Of a DNA stretch of 38,716 nt, positions 1 to 8,668 are shown piece after piece (the first letter of the stretch is position 1; each line of letters starts with the position of its first letter). Both the position numbers and the translations under genes were made by a program. The notes under the pieces are model-generated. The model was not told the origin of the DNA, did not search any database, and saw only the letters and a program-made list of their open reading frames with translations. This DNA is from Streptomyces ficellus (GTDB taxonomy: Bacteria; Actinomycetota; Actinomycetes; Streptomycetales; Streptomycetaceae). The stretch covers positions 1-38,716 of the forward strand of contig NZ_JAUEPL010000057.1 in the NCBI RefSeq assembly GCF_030406405.1, read 5' to 3'.

Positions 1-1291
1 GGCCTCGCCCGGAGCCCGGGCCGACCGGCCCGGCGGGGCCGACCGGGCGAGGCCGTGGCAGGGCGATCGGGCGGCGCAGCACGGCGTGGGCGACGCTCGC
101 CGCGCCGCCCGCGAGGACCAGGGCCAGGAAGGGCAGCGCCTGGATGACGTACATGGCGGGCAGGTAGCCGGAGGGGCGCATGGCGACGACCGCCAGGATG
201 GCCACCGCCAGCGCCGGTCCGGCCAGGGCCCGCGCGGTGACCGACATGGGGGTCCCCCCTGCTCGGGCGGAGCCGAGAGCTCGGGGGAGGATGGTGAGCA
301 GGAGGAGGGCGGCGCCGGCGAGGCCGCCCAGCGGCAGCACCTGGTCGTAGTACAGCCAGGACTGGAGCACGTCGTGGGAGCCGGTGCCCTCGGCGAGGAT
401 GAAGCCGGAGCCTGGGCGGCTCATCTGGTAGGTGATGCCGTCCCACAGCGAGACGTGTCCCTCGCCGGGCAGCAGCTCGCCCTTGAGCAGCGCGAAGAGG
501 GGGTAGGAGAGGCCGATCAGCACGCAGGCGGTGATCGCTCCGGTGACGGCGAACTTGCGGGTGTCCCGGTGGCTGTGGCGCCACATCGTGATGAGCAGGG
601 CGGGCAGGACGACCAGCATCGTCTCCTTGGTGAGGACGCCGACGGCGGCGGCGATCCCGGCCCCGAAGTGGTGCCAGAGATGTCTGTTGGGCGAGGCGGC
701 GAGGCAGAACGCCAGCAGCATCCACATCACGGCGAGGTTGTCGAGGAATATCTCCCGCTGGAGGACGACGGACAGCGGGGACAGCCCGAACAGCGCCATG
801 GCCAGGCCCGCGGCCCAGCGCGGCAGCCACAGGCGGCGCGCCAGCACGTACAGCAGCACCGCGGAGGCGGCGCTGATCAGCAGCATCGCCACGCGCATCG
901 AGGCGACCGTCATCGTCTCGGGCGCGATGAGGGACGGTATCCAGGTGAGCAGGGCGAGCTGCATCCAGCCGAGCGGCGGGTGGTCGTACCAGTACGTGTA
1001 GTGGGCGATCCCCCGGCCGTTCTGTACGGCCCAGGCCTGGGCGAGGTAGGTGCCCTCGTCGTCGCTGAGCGTCGGGTAGTGCTGGATGTTCCAGCCCTGG
1101 ACGAGGAGGATCGCCGCGAGCAGCACCCCGCACAGGATCAGGTCGGGGGGTGAGCTGCGGAAGCGTATGACGGGCCGGGTGACGAGCCGTCTGTTGTCGC
1201 GCTGCGCCGGGACGCCGACGACCTCGGCCGTCGCGGGGCCGGCGGGGCTCGCGGGACTCGTGGGGCTCGCGGCGGGAAGGGTGGCGGTCAT
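1..1291 (-). CDS. Membrane glycosyltransferase, ArnT/PMT-like (C-terminus missing)
   Basis: This is probably a polyprenyl-phosphate-sugar glycosyltransferase of the ArnT/PMT_2 (GT39/GT83-like) superfamily, which moves a sugar from a lipid-linked donor to an acceptor on the outer face of the membrane. I translated 430 codons from the ATG at 1291; the frame is open to base 1, so the C-terminus lies outside. A variable Ala/Pro/Ser-rich N-terminus is followed by a membrane segment near residues 51-66. The periplasmic-loop acidic motif S-D-D-E-G lies at 76-80 and D-H-P-P-L-G-W at 103-109, then many hydrophobic helices; both motifs are typical of the superfamily. Its ATG overlaps the stop of the upstream GT2 gene (ATGA, 1288-1291), so the two are translationally coupled. 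A REP-like element lies in frame at 247-290. Acceptor and sugar are unknown. Confidence 0.85.
   Translation of the reverse strand, partial: MTATLPAASPTSPASPAGPATAEVVGVPAQRDNRRLVTRPVIRFRSSPPDLILCGVLLAAILLVQGWNIQHYPTLSDDEGTYLAQAWAVQNGRGIAHYTYWYDHPPLGWMQLALLTWIPSLIAPETMTVASMRVAMLLISAASAVLLYVLARRLWLPRWAAGLAMALFGLSPLSVVLQREIFLDNLAVMWMLLAFCLAASPNRHLWHHFGAGIAAAVGVLTKETMLVVLPALLITMWRHSHRDTRKFAVTGAITACVLIGLSYPLFALLKGELLPGEGHVSLWDGITYQMSRPGSGFILAEGTGSHDVLQSWLYYDQVLPLGGLAGAALLLLTILPRALGSARAGGTPMSVTARALAGPALAVAILAVVAMRPSGYLPAMYVIQALPFLALVLAGGAASVAHAVLRRPIALPRPRPVGPAGPVGPGSGRG
247..290. repeat. REP-like palindromic element inside a coding region
   Basis: The segment has a C/G run on each side of interrupted GAGCTC / GCTCGGGC arms around a short TCCG centre, so it can fold into a hairpin. 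From memory it resembles a palindromic repeat that is abundant between genes in Streptomyces genomes. Here it is inside the ArnT-like gene and translates in frame to about fifteen Pro/Arg/Gly/Ala-rich residues between hydrophobic segments. Confidence 0.55.
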
Positions 1292-2613
1292 CGGGTGGCT
1301 TCCTCTCGTACGAGGTGCGCGCCGACATGGCTGGTGAGTTCCCACTCGTTGCGGCCGCGCTGCTCGCGCCAGACGGCGCGGAGCGCGGCGCCCGCCAGCA
1401 GCACCTGGTAGAAGGGCCCGCCGACGATGAGCTTCAGGTAGTGGACGAGCCGGACGCGCAGCCCGTACTGCTTGCCGAAGTCGTGCAGTCCGACGATCTC
1501 GAAGACGAACGTCACCATCGCCGTCAGCAGGGGCAGGAAGGTGATGACGGCGATGCCGATCGGAACGTCGAGGAAGAGCGCGACGGCCACGTTGAGCGGG
1601 ATGATCAGGCCGCTGAAGGCCTGCATGAACGGGGTCATGAGGGTGTAGCGGGCGAGCATCCGCTGCCCGAGGGTGGGCAGTTGCTTCCAGTCCTTCTTGC
1701 GGTAGACCTGGAGGAAGCCCTGGTTCCAGCGGGTGCGCTGCTTGAGCAGGCTCATCAGCGTGCCGGGGGTCTCCTCGCGGGTGACCATGTCGGCGTCGTA
1801 CGCGACGACGACCTTCTTGCCCACGCTGGACAGCCGCACGCCCAGGTCGCAGTCCTCGGCGAGGCAGTTCGGGTCCCAGCCGCCGGCCTGGCGCAGCACA
1901 TCGGTGCGTACGAAGACGGTGTTGCCGCCGAGCGGGATGAAGCCCTTGGCGGCGTGCAGGTGGAGGCGGCTGCGGAACCAGAAGAAGTACTCCAGGCAGT
2001 TGCGCAGGGAGTACCAGCTGGAGTGGAAGTTGATCAGCTGGACGCCGCCCTGGACGACGTCGGCGCCGGTGGCGGTGAAGGCGTGGTCGACATGGGCGAG
2101 GAGTTCGGGGTGGACCTGGTCCTCGGCGTCGAAGACGCCCACGACGTCACCACGGCAGTACGGCAGGGCGGTGTTGAGGGCCTTGGGTTTGTTCTTGGCC
2201 TCATGGGTGTCGACGACGACGCGTACCCGGCCGGGGTCGCGGGCCGCGGCCCGCTCGGCGACCTCGGCGGTCTCCGGGTCGTCGTGCCCGACGATCACGA
2301 TGATCTCGAAGGCGGCGTGACGGGACTCCAGCAGCCGGTCGATCGTGTGCTCCAGGACGAGCTGTTCGTGCCGGGCCGGCAGCAACAGGGAGAACGACAG
2401 CCCCTGTTGTCCGTCAGGGCTCGCGAAGCGTGTGGCGGCCAGCGTCTCGGGCGTACGCCAGGCGTGCATCTGCCACCACAGTGTGAAGGCGGCCATCCAG
2501 AAGAGCGCCAGTGAAATGGCGGCGACGGACACGGATACGGGCACGGAAGAGCTCCCCCCTACGACCCGTCGCGGCGGGAGCGGTCGCGCCCTGGTGGCAC
2601 CCCGCCGCGGCAT
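1288..2613 (-). CDS. Family 2 processive glycosyltransferase, membrane-bound
   Basis: A 441-residue GT2 enzyme of the BcsA/NodC/hyaluronan-synthase type, expected to polymerise or transfer a nucleotide-sugar at the cytoplasmic face. A membrane segment lies at residues 28-46. The catalytic domain carries K-N-K-P-K-A-L-N (140-147), the metal/UDP-binding D-A-E-D (162-165), the acceptor acid E-D (253-254) and Q-R-T-R-W (292-296), the hallmark QxxRW motif of processive members. Further hydrophobic segments follow from about 310 to 420. The start at 2613 has GGGGAA six bases upstream. No c-di-GMP PilZ domain is visible. It overlaps the following ArnT-like gene by four bases, suggesting a joint role in a surface glycan or glycolipid. 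The 190 bases upstream hold no further gene I can support. Confidence 0.9.
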   Translation of the reverse strand: MPRRGATRARPLPPRRVVGGSSSVPVSVSVAAISLALFWMAAFTLWWQMHAWRTPETLAATRFASPDGQQGLSFSLLLPARHEQLVLEHTIDRLLESRHAAFEIIVIVGHDDPETAEVAERAAARDPGRVRVVVDTHEAKNKPKALNTALPYCRGDVVGVFDAEDQVHPELLAHVDHAFTATGADVVQGGVQLINFHSSWYSLRNCLEYFFWFRSRLHLHAAKGFIPLGGNTVFVRTDVLRQAGGWDPNCLAEDCDLGVRLSSVGKKVVVAYDADMVTREETPGTLMSLLKQRTRWNQGFLQVYRKKDWKQLPTLGQRMLARYTLMTPFMQAFSGLIIPLNVAVALFLDVPIGIAVITFLPLLTAMVTFVFEIVGLHDFGKQYGLRVRLVHYLKLIVGGPFYQVLLAGAALRAVWREQRGRNEWELTSHVGAHLVREEATR

Positions 2614-2804
2614 GGGTCGTTCCCCGGAAAGACATGGTCACAGGCCGTTCGCGGCAGGTCCCCCCTGGCCGTCGACGCCCTCGGTCGACATCCGCACGCA
2701 CCCTCCCCAGAACACGTGCGGAGTCTTCACTCCTTATGTCGAATGAGGATAGGGGTAGAGACTGACAATCAGACCGCGTCCCGATAAAAACTGTGATTCC
2801 GACG

Positions 2805-4913
2805 TCAGTTCGTCAATTTCCGGGCGAGGTCCGCCGGGTCCGTGGTAGGCGCGTCGCAGGTGAAGTGGCGGCAGACGTACGCGGCGGGCCGCCCGTCGAC
2901 CAGCGGACGGTCCCGCAGCAGCGGGAACTCCGCCTCGTCCCGGTCCGCCTCGCCGCCGTCCGCTTCGCCGCCGTCCGGTTCACTGCCGTCCGGTTCACTG
3001 CCGTCCGCTTCGCCGCCATACGGTTCGCCGAAGGCGACGACGGCGCCGGGGGCGGGGGCGAGCAGCGCGGTGCGGTGCAGTTCCCTGGCGGCCGCGTCGC
3101 CGGGGGAGCCGACGACGGCGATCTCGCGCGGCCCGTCGAGCAGCGCCTCGGCGACGGCGAGGCCCCAGCCGATGAAGCGGGGCGCGCGCGGCCCGAGGGC
3201 CTTGACCACGCCGAGGGCGGCCTCGGCGGCGCTGCGGTGGGCCTCGGAGCCGGTGTGGGCGGCGTACGACAGCAGGGCGCCCGCGGCGGCGGTCCAGCCC
3301 GAGGGGGCGGCGTTGTCGGTCGGGTCCTGGGGGCGGCGGATCAGTCGCTCGGCGTCGTGCGCGGTGTCGTACAGAGAGCCGTTCTCGCCGGTGAACTGGT
3401 CGAGCACGATGTCGAGGAGGAACCCGGCGAACTCCAGCCACACGCCTTCGCCGGTCACCGCGGCCAGCGCGAGGAACCCCTCGGCCACGTCCCCGTAGTC
3501 CTCCAGGACCCCGGCGTTGGCTCCCACCTGCCCGTCCTTGGAGGTGCGGGCCAGCCGCGCCCCGGTGTCCATATGCACCCTGACGAGCAGGTCGGCGGCC
3601 TCGGTGGCGCGTTCGACGAGGTCCGGCCGGTCGAAGTAGGCGCCGGTCTCGGCGAGCGCCGCGATGGCCAGTCCGTTCCACGCGGCCACGATCTTGTCGT
3701 CGCGGCCGGGGCGCGGCCGCTGTTCGCGGGCGGCGAGCAGCCGCTGCCGGACGCTTTCGACGCGCTCGGCGTCGGCGACCCCGGCGCCCTGCGGGAGCTG
3801 CAGGACGGAGGCGCCCTCCTCGAAGGTGCCCTCCTCGGTGACGCCGAAGTGCCGGACGGCGTACGCGGCGTCGTCCTCGCCGAGGATCTCGCGCAGTTGC
3901 CCGGGCGTCCAGACGTAGTAGGCGCCCTCCACGTGCTTGCCCGTACCGTCGTCGGAGTCGGCGTCCAGCGCGGAGGCGAACCCGCCTTCGGCCGTGCGCA
4001 GTTCGCGCACCATGAAGTCGGCCGTCTCCAGGGCGACGCGGCGGGCGAGGTCGCTGCCGGTGGCCCGCCACAGGTGCGCGTACACGCGGCACAGCAGGGC
4101 GTTGTCGTACAGCATCTTCTCGAAGTGCGGCACGACCCACTCGCGGTCCACCGAGTAGCGGGCGAACCCGCCGCCGAGCTGGTCGTAGATCCCGCCCCTG
4201 GCCATCGCCTCGCACGTGTCGGCGGCCATCTGGAGGGCGCCCTCGGCGTGGGTGCGGGCGTGGTGGCGCAGCAGGAACTCGATCACCATGGACGGCGGGA
4301 ACTTCGGCGCCCCGCCGAATCCGCCGTACCGGTCGTCGTAGTCGCGGGTGAGCCCCAGCAGCGCCTGCGCGAGTTCCTTCTCACCGGGCGCCCCGGCCCC
4401 ACCGAACGCCAGGGAGCGCCCGGACAGCTCGCGCACGATGTTCCCGGCGACCTCGTGGACCTCCTCTCGCCGGTCCGCCCAGGCGACCGCGACGCCCTGG
4501 AGGACCTGGTCGAAGGAGGGCATGCCGTGGCGGGGGGCGGGCGGGAAGTACGTACCGAAGTAGAACGGTTCGGCGTCGGGCGTCAGGAACACCGTCATGG
4601 GCCAGCCGCCGTGGCCGGTCGCGGCCTGTACCGCCTCCATGTACACGGCGTCGACATCGGGCCGCTCCTCGCGGTCGACCTTGACGGGGACGAAGTGCTC
4701 GTTGACGTACTCGGCCGTCGTCTCGTCCTCGAACGACTCGTGCGCCATGACGTGGCACCAGTGGCACGAGCTGTATCCGATGCTGAGCAGCACGGGCACG
4801 CCGCGCCGCCGCGCCTCCTCGAACGCCTCCTCCGACCAGGGCCACCAGTCGACCGGGTTGTCGGCGTGCTGGAGGAGATAGGGGGACGTCTCATGAGCCA
4901 GTCGGTTCGGCAT
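2805..4913 (-). CDS. DUF255 thioredoxin-domain protein (YyaL/SPATA20-like)
   Basis: A 702-residue protein of the DUF255 family: an N-terminal thioredoxin fold followed by an (alpha/alpha)6-barrel resembling N-acyl-glucosamine epimerases. The family has no settled biochemical role. I chose the ATG at 4913 because the protein then begins M-P-N-R-L-A-H-E-T-S-P-Y-L-L, the usual family N-terminus, rather than an upstream ATG at 4970. The redox-like motif C-H-W-C is at residues 50-53. Near the C-terminus a low-complexity acidic insert made of repeated G-G-E-A-D / G-S-E-P-D units (bases about 2943-3017) interrupts the barrel and is probably a species-specific expansion. The gene is divergent from the NB-ARC gene at 5046; whether they are functionally linked is unknown. 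Confidence 0.92.
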   Translation of the reverse strand: MPNRLAHETSPYLLQHADNPVDWWPWSEEAFEEARRRGVPVLLSIGYSSCHWCHVMAHESFEDETTAEYVNEHFVPVKVDREERPDVDAVYMEAVQAATGHGGWPMTVFLTPDAEPFYFGTYFPPAPRHGMPSFDQVLQGVAVAWADRREEVHEVAGNIVRELSGRSLAFGGAGAPGEKELAQALLGLTRDYDDRYGGFGGAPKFPPSMVIEFLLRHHARTHAEGALQMAADTCEAMARGGIYDQLGGGFARYSVDREWVVPHFEKMLYDNALLCRVYAHLWRATGSDLARRVALETADFMVRELRTAEGGFASALDADSDDGTGKHVEGAYYVWTPGQLREILGEDDAAYAVRHFGVTEEGTFEEGASVLQLPQGAGVADAERVESVRQRLLAAREQRPRPGRDDKIVAAWNGLAIAALAETGAYFDRPDLVERATEAADLLVRVHMDTGARLARTSKDGQVGANAGVLEDYGDVAEGFLALAAVTGEGVWLEFAGFLLDIVLDQFTGENGSLYDTAHDAERLIRRPQDPTDNAAPSGWTAAAGALLSYAAHTGSEAHRSAAEAALGVVKALGPRAPRFIGWGLAVAEALLDGPREIAVVGSPGDAAARELHRTALLAPAPGAVVAFGEPYGGEADGSEPDGSEPDGGEADGGEADRDEAEFPLLRDRPLVDGRPAAYVCRHFTCDAPTTDPADLARKLTN

Positions 4914-4962
4914 AAACCCATCCTGCCGGATGTGTACCTCACGTGCCTCGGGCCTCCGGAGG

Positions 4963-4971
4963 TTATCCACA
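4963..4971 (+). other. Single perfect DnaA-box sequence
   Basis: TTATCCACA, the E. coli consensus DnaA box, lies in the divergent region between the DUF255 gene and the NB-ARC gene. The Streptomyces preference is TTGTCCACA, and no second box is nearby, so this is not an origin. It may be chance or a DnaA-responsive promoter site. Confidence 0.35.
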
Positions 4972-5013
4972 GCCCCTCGCGCCGATCAGTCGTACGGCGG
5001 ACACTTGTCGCGG

Positions 5014-5029
5014 AAGCGATCGGTCGCTT
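5014..5029. promoter_or_regulatory. Inverted repeat just upstream of the NB-ARC gene
   Basis: AAGCGA and TCGCTT are perfect complements separated by TCGG, ending two bases before the GGAGGGG ribosome binding site at about 5032. It could be an operator, or a hairpin that limits ribosome access in the mRNA. Confidence 0.4.
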
Positions 5030-5045
5030 GCGGAGGGGGACGCGG

Positions 5046-8000
5046 ATGACGCGGATGCGGGAGAGCCATCGCGCGGAGGCGCAGCGGCTGCTGGCGCGAG
5101 CCGTGGAGGACGAGGTGCGGCGCTCCGGCGGCCGGGCCGACCGGGGTGTGCTGCTGGCGCGGGGCAGGGCGGCGCTGGAGACGATGGCGGCGAGCGCGGC
5201 CGAGGAGTACGCGGCGTACGTGGCGGCGCTGGAGGAGGCGCGGGCGGGGCAGGTGTCGCTGGCGGAGCGGTTCACCCGCGAGGCCGTGGGCGCGCCCGCG
5301 CTGGTCACGGCGGTCGCGGCGGTGGCGGCGATCGGCGCGGACATGGCTTTGGGTACGGCGGCGGGCACCGCGCTGGGCGCCGGTGCGGTGGTCGCGGTGG
5401 CCGGGGCGGCGACGACCGTCCTGAAGGTGACCGCGGCGCACTGGCCGGCCGCGCACCGCAGGGCCGGGGCGCGGGCCCGGCCCGGCGGCCCGGAGCGGCT
5501 GCGGCTGGAGTGGCTGACGGCGCTGGAGGTACGGGGCATCCGGCCGTTCCTGGACCAGCAGCGGATCCTGGCGGCGGCCACGGCGCGCACACCGGCCGAC
5601 ACGCCGCCGCCGTTGCGCGGGGTGGACCGCGGCGCGGTCGCCCGCCGGCGCACGGTGCTCGAGCAGTCCTTCGGGCACCTGCCGGAGGCGGGTGAGCCGT
5701 TCGCGGGGCGGCGCGCGGAGCTGGAGCGGATCGCGCGCTGGGTGCGGGCGGGGCGGGCGGCGACGCGGACCCGGCCGACGGTGGTCGTGCTGCACGGCGA
5801 ACCGGGCGCGGGCCGGACCGCCCTGGCCGTGCGGGCCGCGCACCAGCTGCGGGACCTGTTCCGCGGGGCGTGCCTGGTCGACATGCGGGGCGCGGGCGTC
5901 GGCGAGCGGCCGTTGCCGACGCGGGACGCGCTGCTGCACCTGCTGAACCGGCTGGGCGCGCCGCGCGAGCAGCTGCTGTCGCGGGACCGGTCGTCGGCGC
6001 AGCAGCAGGTGCGGCGGCTGGCGGAGCTGTACCACCAGCATCTGACGGGGCTGCCGGTCGTGGTGGTGCTGGACGACGCGCGGGACGCGCAGCAGGTGCG
6101 GACGCTGATACCGGAGCGGTCGGAGAGCCTGGTGCTGGTGACGGCGCGCGGCCCGCTGGAGCTGGGCGAGGACGTGCCGGCGTGGGTGCACCAGCTGCCG
6201 GTGACGGGGCTGGACGCGGCGGGCGCGGAGGAGCTGCTGCGGGACGCGGCCGGGGACCGGGAGCGGGGCGGCCGGGAGCCGGGCCCCTACGACGCGGAGG
6301 CGACCGGGCGGGTGCGGGAGCTGTGCGCGGGGCTGCCGCTGGCGCTGCGGGTGGCGGGCTCGGCGGTCGGGGCGCGCTCGATGGCCGAGGTGGCCGCGCT
6401 GCTGGAGGCGCGGGACGGCGGCCCGGTCGAACGGGCGGTCGCCGCGCGGTACTTCACGGACCTGGACGACGGGCAGCGGCGGCTGCTGCGGCGCCTGGCG
6501 CTGGCGGGACCGGCGTCGCTGGGCGCGGCGGCGGCAGCGGCCCTGCTGGCGGCCGGGGAGGAGGAGGCGCGGGCACGGCTGCGGGAGCTGGCGCGGGCCG
6601 GGCTGGTGGAGCGGGCACGGGGCGACCGGTTCCGGCTGCACGACACCGTGCGGGCGTTCGCGGCACAGCGGCTGCGGGCCGAGGAGGACGCCGGGGAGGT
6701 GGCGGCCGCGCAGGAGCGGCTGATCCGGGCGTACGCGGAGCTGGCCGACGCGGTGATCCGCATGGTGGACGGCAAGATGTCGACGCGGGCGGCCCGGTTC
6801 GGCGGGCACGGGTTCCCCTCGCTGGACGCGGCGCTGCGCTGGCTGGACGACGAGTCGGGCTTCATCACGGAGGCGCTGCGGCACGCGGAGGGCGTGAGCC
6901 GGCAGACGGTGCTGGACCTGCTGGGCGCGCTGTGCGACTACTGCCTGCTGCGCGGTGACCTGTACCGGCTCGGTGAGCTTCAGGAGCTGACGGGCGGCGC
7001 CCTCCCGCCTCCTGGGGGTCCCGCCCGGTCGGGCGAGGCGTCGGGCGAGGCGTCGGGCGGGGCCGGCAGCCCGGGGCAGGAGCCGGGAGCGGGGGAGGCC
7101 GGCCAGGGGCCGCTGATGCGGTCGGTGCAGTGGCGGACGGGTATAGCGGCGCGCCAGCTGGGCGAGCTGGACACCGCGCGTACGACGCTGACGTCGGTGG
7201 TCTCGCTCTACCAGGAGGCGCGGCAGGACGCGGGGGCGGCGCTGGCGCTGTGCTCGCTGGGGATCACGCTGCACCACCAGGGCAACCTGCCGGAGGCGGC
7301 GGCGAGGCTGCGGGAGGCGCTGGAGTTGCAGTCCTCACCGGAGCTGGCGGCCGACCGCGCCTGGACGCTGCACGCGCTGGCGGCCGTGGAGCGGGACCGT
7401 GCCAACATCGCGGAGGCACTCACCCTGCTGGACACGGCGCTGGCGCTGCACCGGGAGAGCGAGTCCCTGCACGGGGAGGCGTGGACGCACTTCCAGTCGG
7501 GCCAGGTGCGGCTGCGGCTGGGTGACGTGCCGCGCGCCGAGGCGGCGCTGCGCACGGCGCTGGAGTTGTACGAGCGCACGCACGACGCCCGCGGTCAGGC
7601 GTGGGCGCTGACCCAGCTCGGCCGGGCCAGGCTGGTGGACGGCGATCCCGAGCCGGCGGCCGAGCAACTGCGTACGGCCCTGGCCCGCCACCGGGACAAC
7701 GAGGACGCCCGCGGCGAGGCCTGGACGCTGTACTACCTGGGCCAGGCGCTGGAGGACCGCGGTGACGTGGACCAGGCGGTACGGGAGCTGGAGCGGGCCC
7801 GCACGATGTTCTCGCGGATGCGTGACGTGTACGGCCTGGCGTGCGCCCGCCACCACTCGGGCCGCGCCACCCGCGATCAGCGCGCCGCGCAGACGGGCAA
7901 CCTCCGCAACTCCGGTTTCGCCCGGCAGCTGCTCGCGGACGCCCGCGCGGACTTCCGCCGTATCGGCGTGGCCCACGGGGAGGCCTGGACGTGCCTGGAG

Positions 8001-8432
8001 CTGGCGATCATCGACGCGGGCAACAGCCGCGCCCCGCAGGCGCTGGCCCTGTGCGACGAGGCGATCGCCCTGTTCGCCTCGTACGACGACCTCCGTGGCG
8101 GTGACTGGTCCCGCTTCCTGCGCTGCACCCTGCTCCCGTACGCCTCGCCGGGCGGCGTGGAGGTGGGCACGGTCGTCGCCCAGCAGGAGCTGGCCCAGCT
8201 GGCGGACGCCAAGCACCCGAGCCGCGACCCGCGGCTGGAGGACTGCCTGGCGGCCTGGTCCCTGGTCCTGGAACGGGGCATACGCCTGGAGTCGCCCTGG
8301 CAGGCCTGGCCCCTGGGGCTGACCCCGGACCGCCACGCGAGGGAGGTGATGGGCGTCCCGACCACGTCGCCCACCCCGTCATCGTCATCCGACGCCCCCA
8401 CGCCGTCCTCGGAGTCGCCGGCCCCGTCATAG
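5046..8432 (+). CDS. NB-ARC (STAND) NTPase with TPR repeats and glycine-zipper N-terminus
   Basis: A 1128-residue signal-transduction NTPase. The ATG at 5046 is preceded by GGAGGGG at seven bases; the reading frame stays open far upstream only because of GC bias. Residues 1-80 are charged and helical. Residues 83-126 form a hydrophobic Ala/Gly stretch with a GxxxGxxxG pattern (G103, G107, G111), suggesting membrane insertion. NB-ARC follows: Walker A G-E-P-G-A-G-R-T at 251-258, Walker B V-V-V-V-L-D-D at 338-344, and G-L-P-L-A near 429. A Gly/Ser/Pro linker near 655-690 leads to at least six TPR-like repeats of the A-x-G-E-A-W-T-x-x-x-L-G type, then a Ser/Pro tail. It resembles the NTPase-TPR half of AfsR-type proteins but has no SARP DNA-binding domain. 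The effector role of the N-terminus is inference; a regulatory or defence role is possible. Confidence 0.9.
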   Translation: MTRMRESHRAEAQRLLARAVEDEVRRSGGRADRGVLLARGRAALETMAASAAEEYAAYVAALEEARAGQVSLAERFTREAVGAPALVTAVAAVAAIGADMALGTAAGTALGAGAVVAVAGAATTVLKVTAAHWPAAHRRAGARARPGGPERLRLEWLTALEVRGIRPFLDQQRILAAATARTPADTPPPLRGVDRGAVARRRTVLEQSFGHLPEAGEPFAGRRAELERIARWVRAGRAATRTRPTVVVLHGEPGAGRTALAVRAAHQLRDLFRGACLVDMRGAGVGERPLPTRDALLHLLNRLGAPREQLLSRDRSSAQQQVRRLAELYHQHLTGLPVVVVLDDARDAQQVRTLIPERSESLVLVTARGPLELGEDVPAWVHQLPVTGLDAAGAEELLRDAAGDRERGGREPGPYDAEATGRVRELCAGLPLALRVAGSAVGARSMAEVAALLEARDGGPVERAVAARYFTDLDDGQRRLLRRLALAGPASLGAAAAAALLAAGEEEARARLRELARAGLVERARGDRFRLHDTVRAFAAQRLRAEEDAGEVAAAQERLIRAYAELADAVIRMVDGKMSTRAARFGGHGFPSLDAALRWLDDESGFITEALRHAEGVSRQTVLDLLGALCDYCLLRGDLYRLGELQELTGGALPPPGGPARSGEASGEASGGAGSPGQEPGAGEAGQGPLMRSVQWRTGIAARQLGELDTARTTLTSVVSLYQEARQDAGAALALCSLGITLHHQGNLPEAAARLREALELQSSPELAADRAWTLHALAAVERDRANIAEALTLLDTALALHRESESLHGEAWTHFQSGQVRLRLGDVPRAEAALRTALELYERTHDARGQAWALTQLGRARLVDGDPEPAAEQLRTALARHRDNEDARGEAWTLYYLGQALEDRGDVDQAVRELERARTMFSRMRDVYGLACARHHSGRATRDQRAAQTGNLRNSGFARQLLADARADFRRIGVAHGEAWTCLELAIIDAGNSRAPQALALCDEAIALFASYDDLRGGDWSRFLRCTLLPYASPGGVEVGTVVAQQELAQLADAKHPSRDPRLEDCLAAWSLVLERGIRLESPWQAWPLGLTPDRHAREVMGVPTTSPTPSSSSDAPTPSSESPAPS

Positions 8433-8578
8433 CGAGGGCCCCTCGCCGCCCTAGGAGTCGCCGGCCCCGCCCCCCGAGTCCCCCACGCCATCTTCGGAGT
8501 CGCCGGCCCCGTCTTTGGAGGCACCCTCGCCGCCCTCCCAGTCGCCCACCCCGCCCTCCCAGTCGCCGGCCCCATCCG
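8382..8578 (+). repeat. Degenerate tandem repeat spanning the NB-ARC stop codon
   Basis: Units of about 18-21 bases built around GGAGTCGCCGGCCCCG (near 8411, 8454 and 8496), then CAGTCGCC variants, run through the C-terminal codons and on past the TAG at 8430-8432. Beyond the stop, the same Ser-Pro-Ala-Pro coding pattern resumes in the +1 frame, interrupted by a second TAG near 8449. Confidence 0.7.
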
Positions 8579-8628
8579 GGAGGCGCCCGACCCGTCCTGA
8601 CGCGCCCGGCCGGGGCCGGGGCAGCACG

Positions 8629-8660
8629 CCGCCCGGCCTCCCACCGGGAGGTCGGGGCGG
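8629..8660. terminator. Hairpin terminator between convergent genes
   Basis: CCGCCCGGCCTCCC (8629-8642) pairs with GGGAGGTCGGGGCGG (8646-8660) around an ACC loop, with one G-T wobble and one bulged G. It lies between the NB-ARC gene and the minus-strand small membrane protein and could serve both. Confidence 0.6.
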
Positions 8661-8668
8661 GCGATGGG

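Noticed and set aside
1..2613. Part of a horizontally acquired capsule island.
   Set aside because: Only two glycosyltransferase genes are visible, with codon and base use like the rest of the window and no mobility genes.
4963..4971. A chromosomal or plasmid origin at the DnaA box.
   Set aside because: Only one box is present, there is no AT-rich stretch, and dnaA/dnaN/gyrB genes are absent.
2793..5045. A plus-strand open frame running continuously into the NB-ARC gene.
   Set aside because: It is antisense to the DUF255 gene, translates to Gly/Arg/Val-rich sequence without domains, and the NB-ARC gene has its own start and ribosome binding site at 5046. The opening is due to GC bias.
4986..7277. 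A 763-codon minus-strand open frame opposite the NB-ARC gene.
   Set aside because: Its translation is Arg/Pro/Gln-rich without recognisable motifs; the plus strand has Walker motifs and TPRs.
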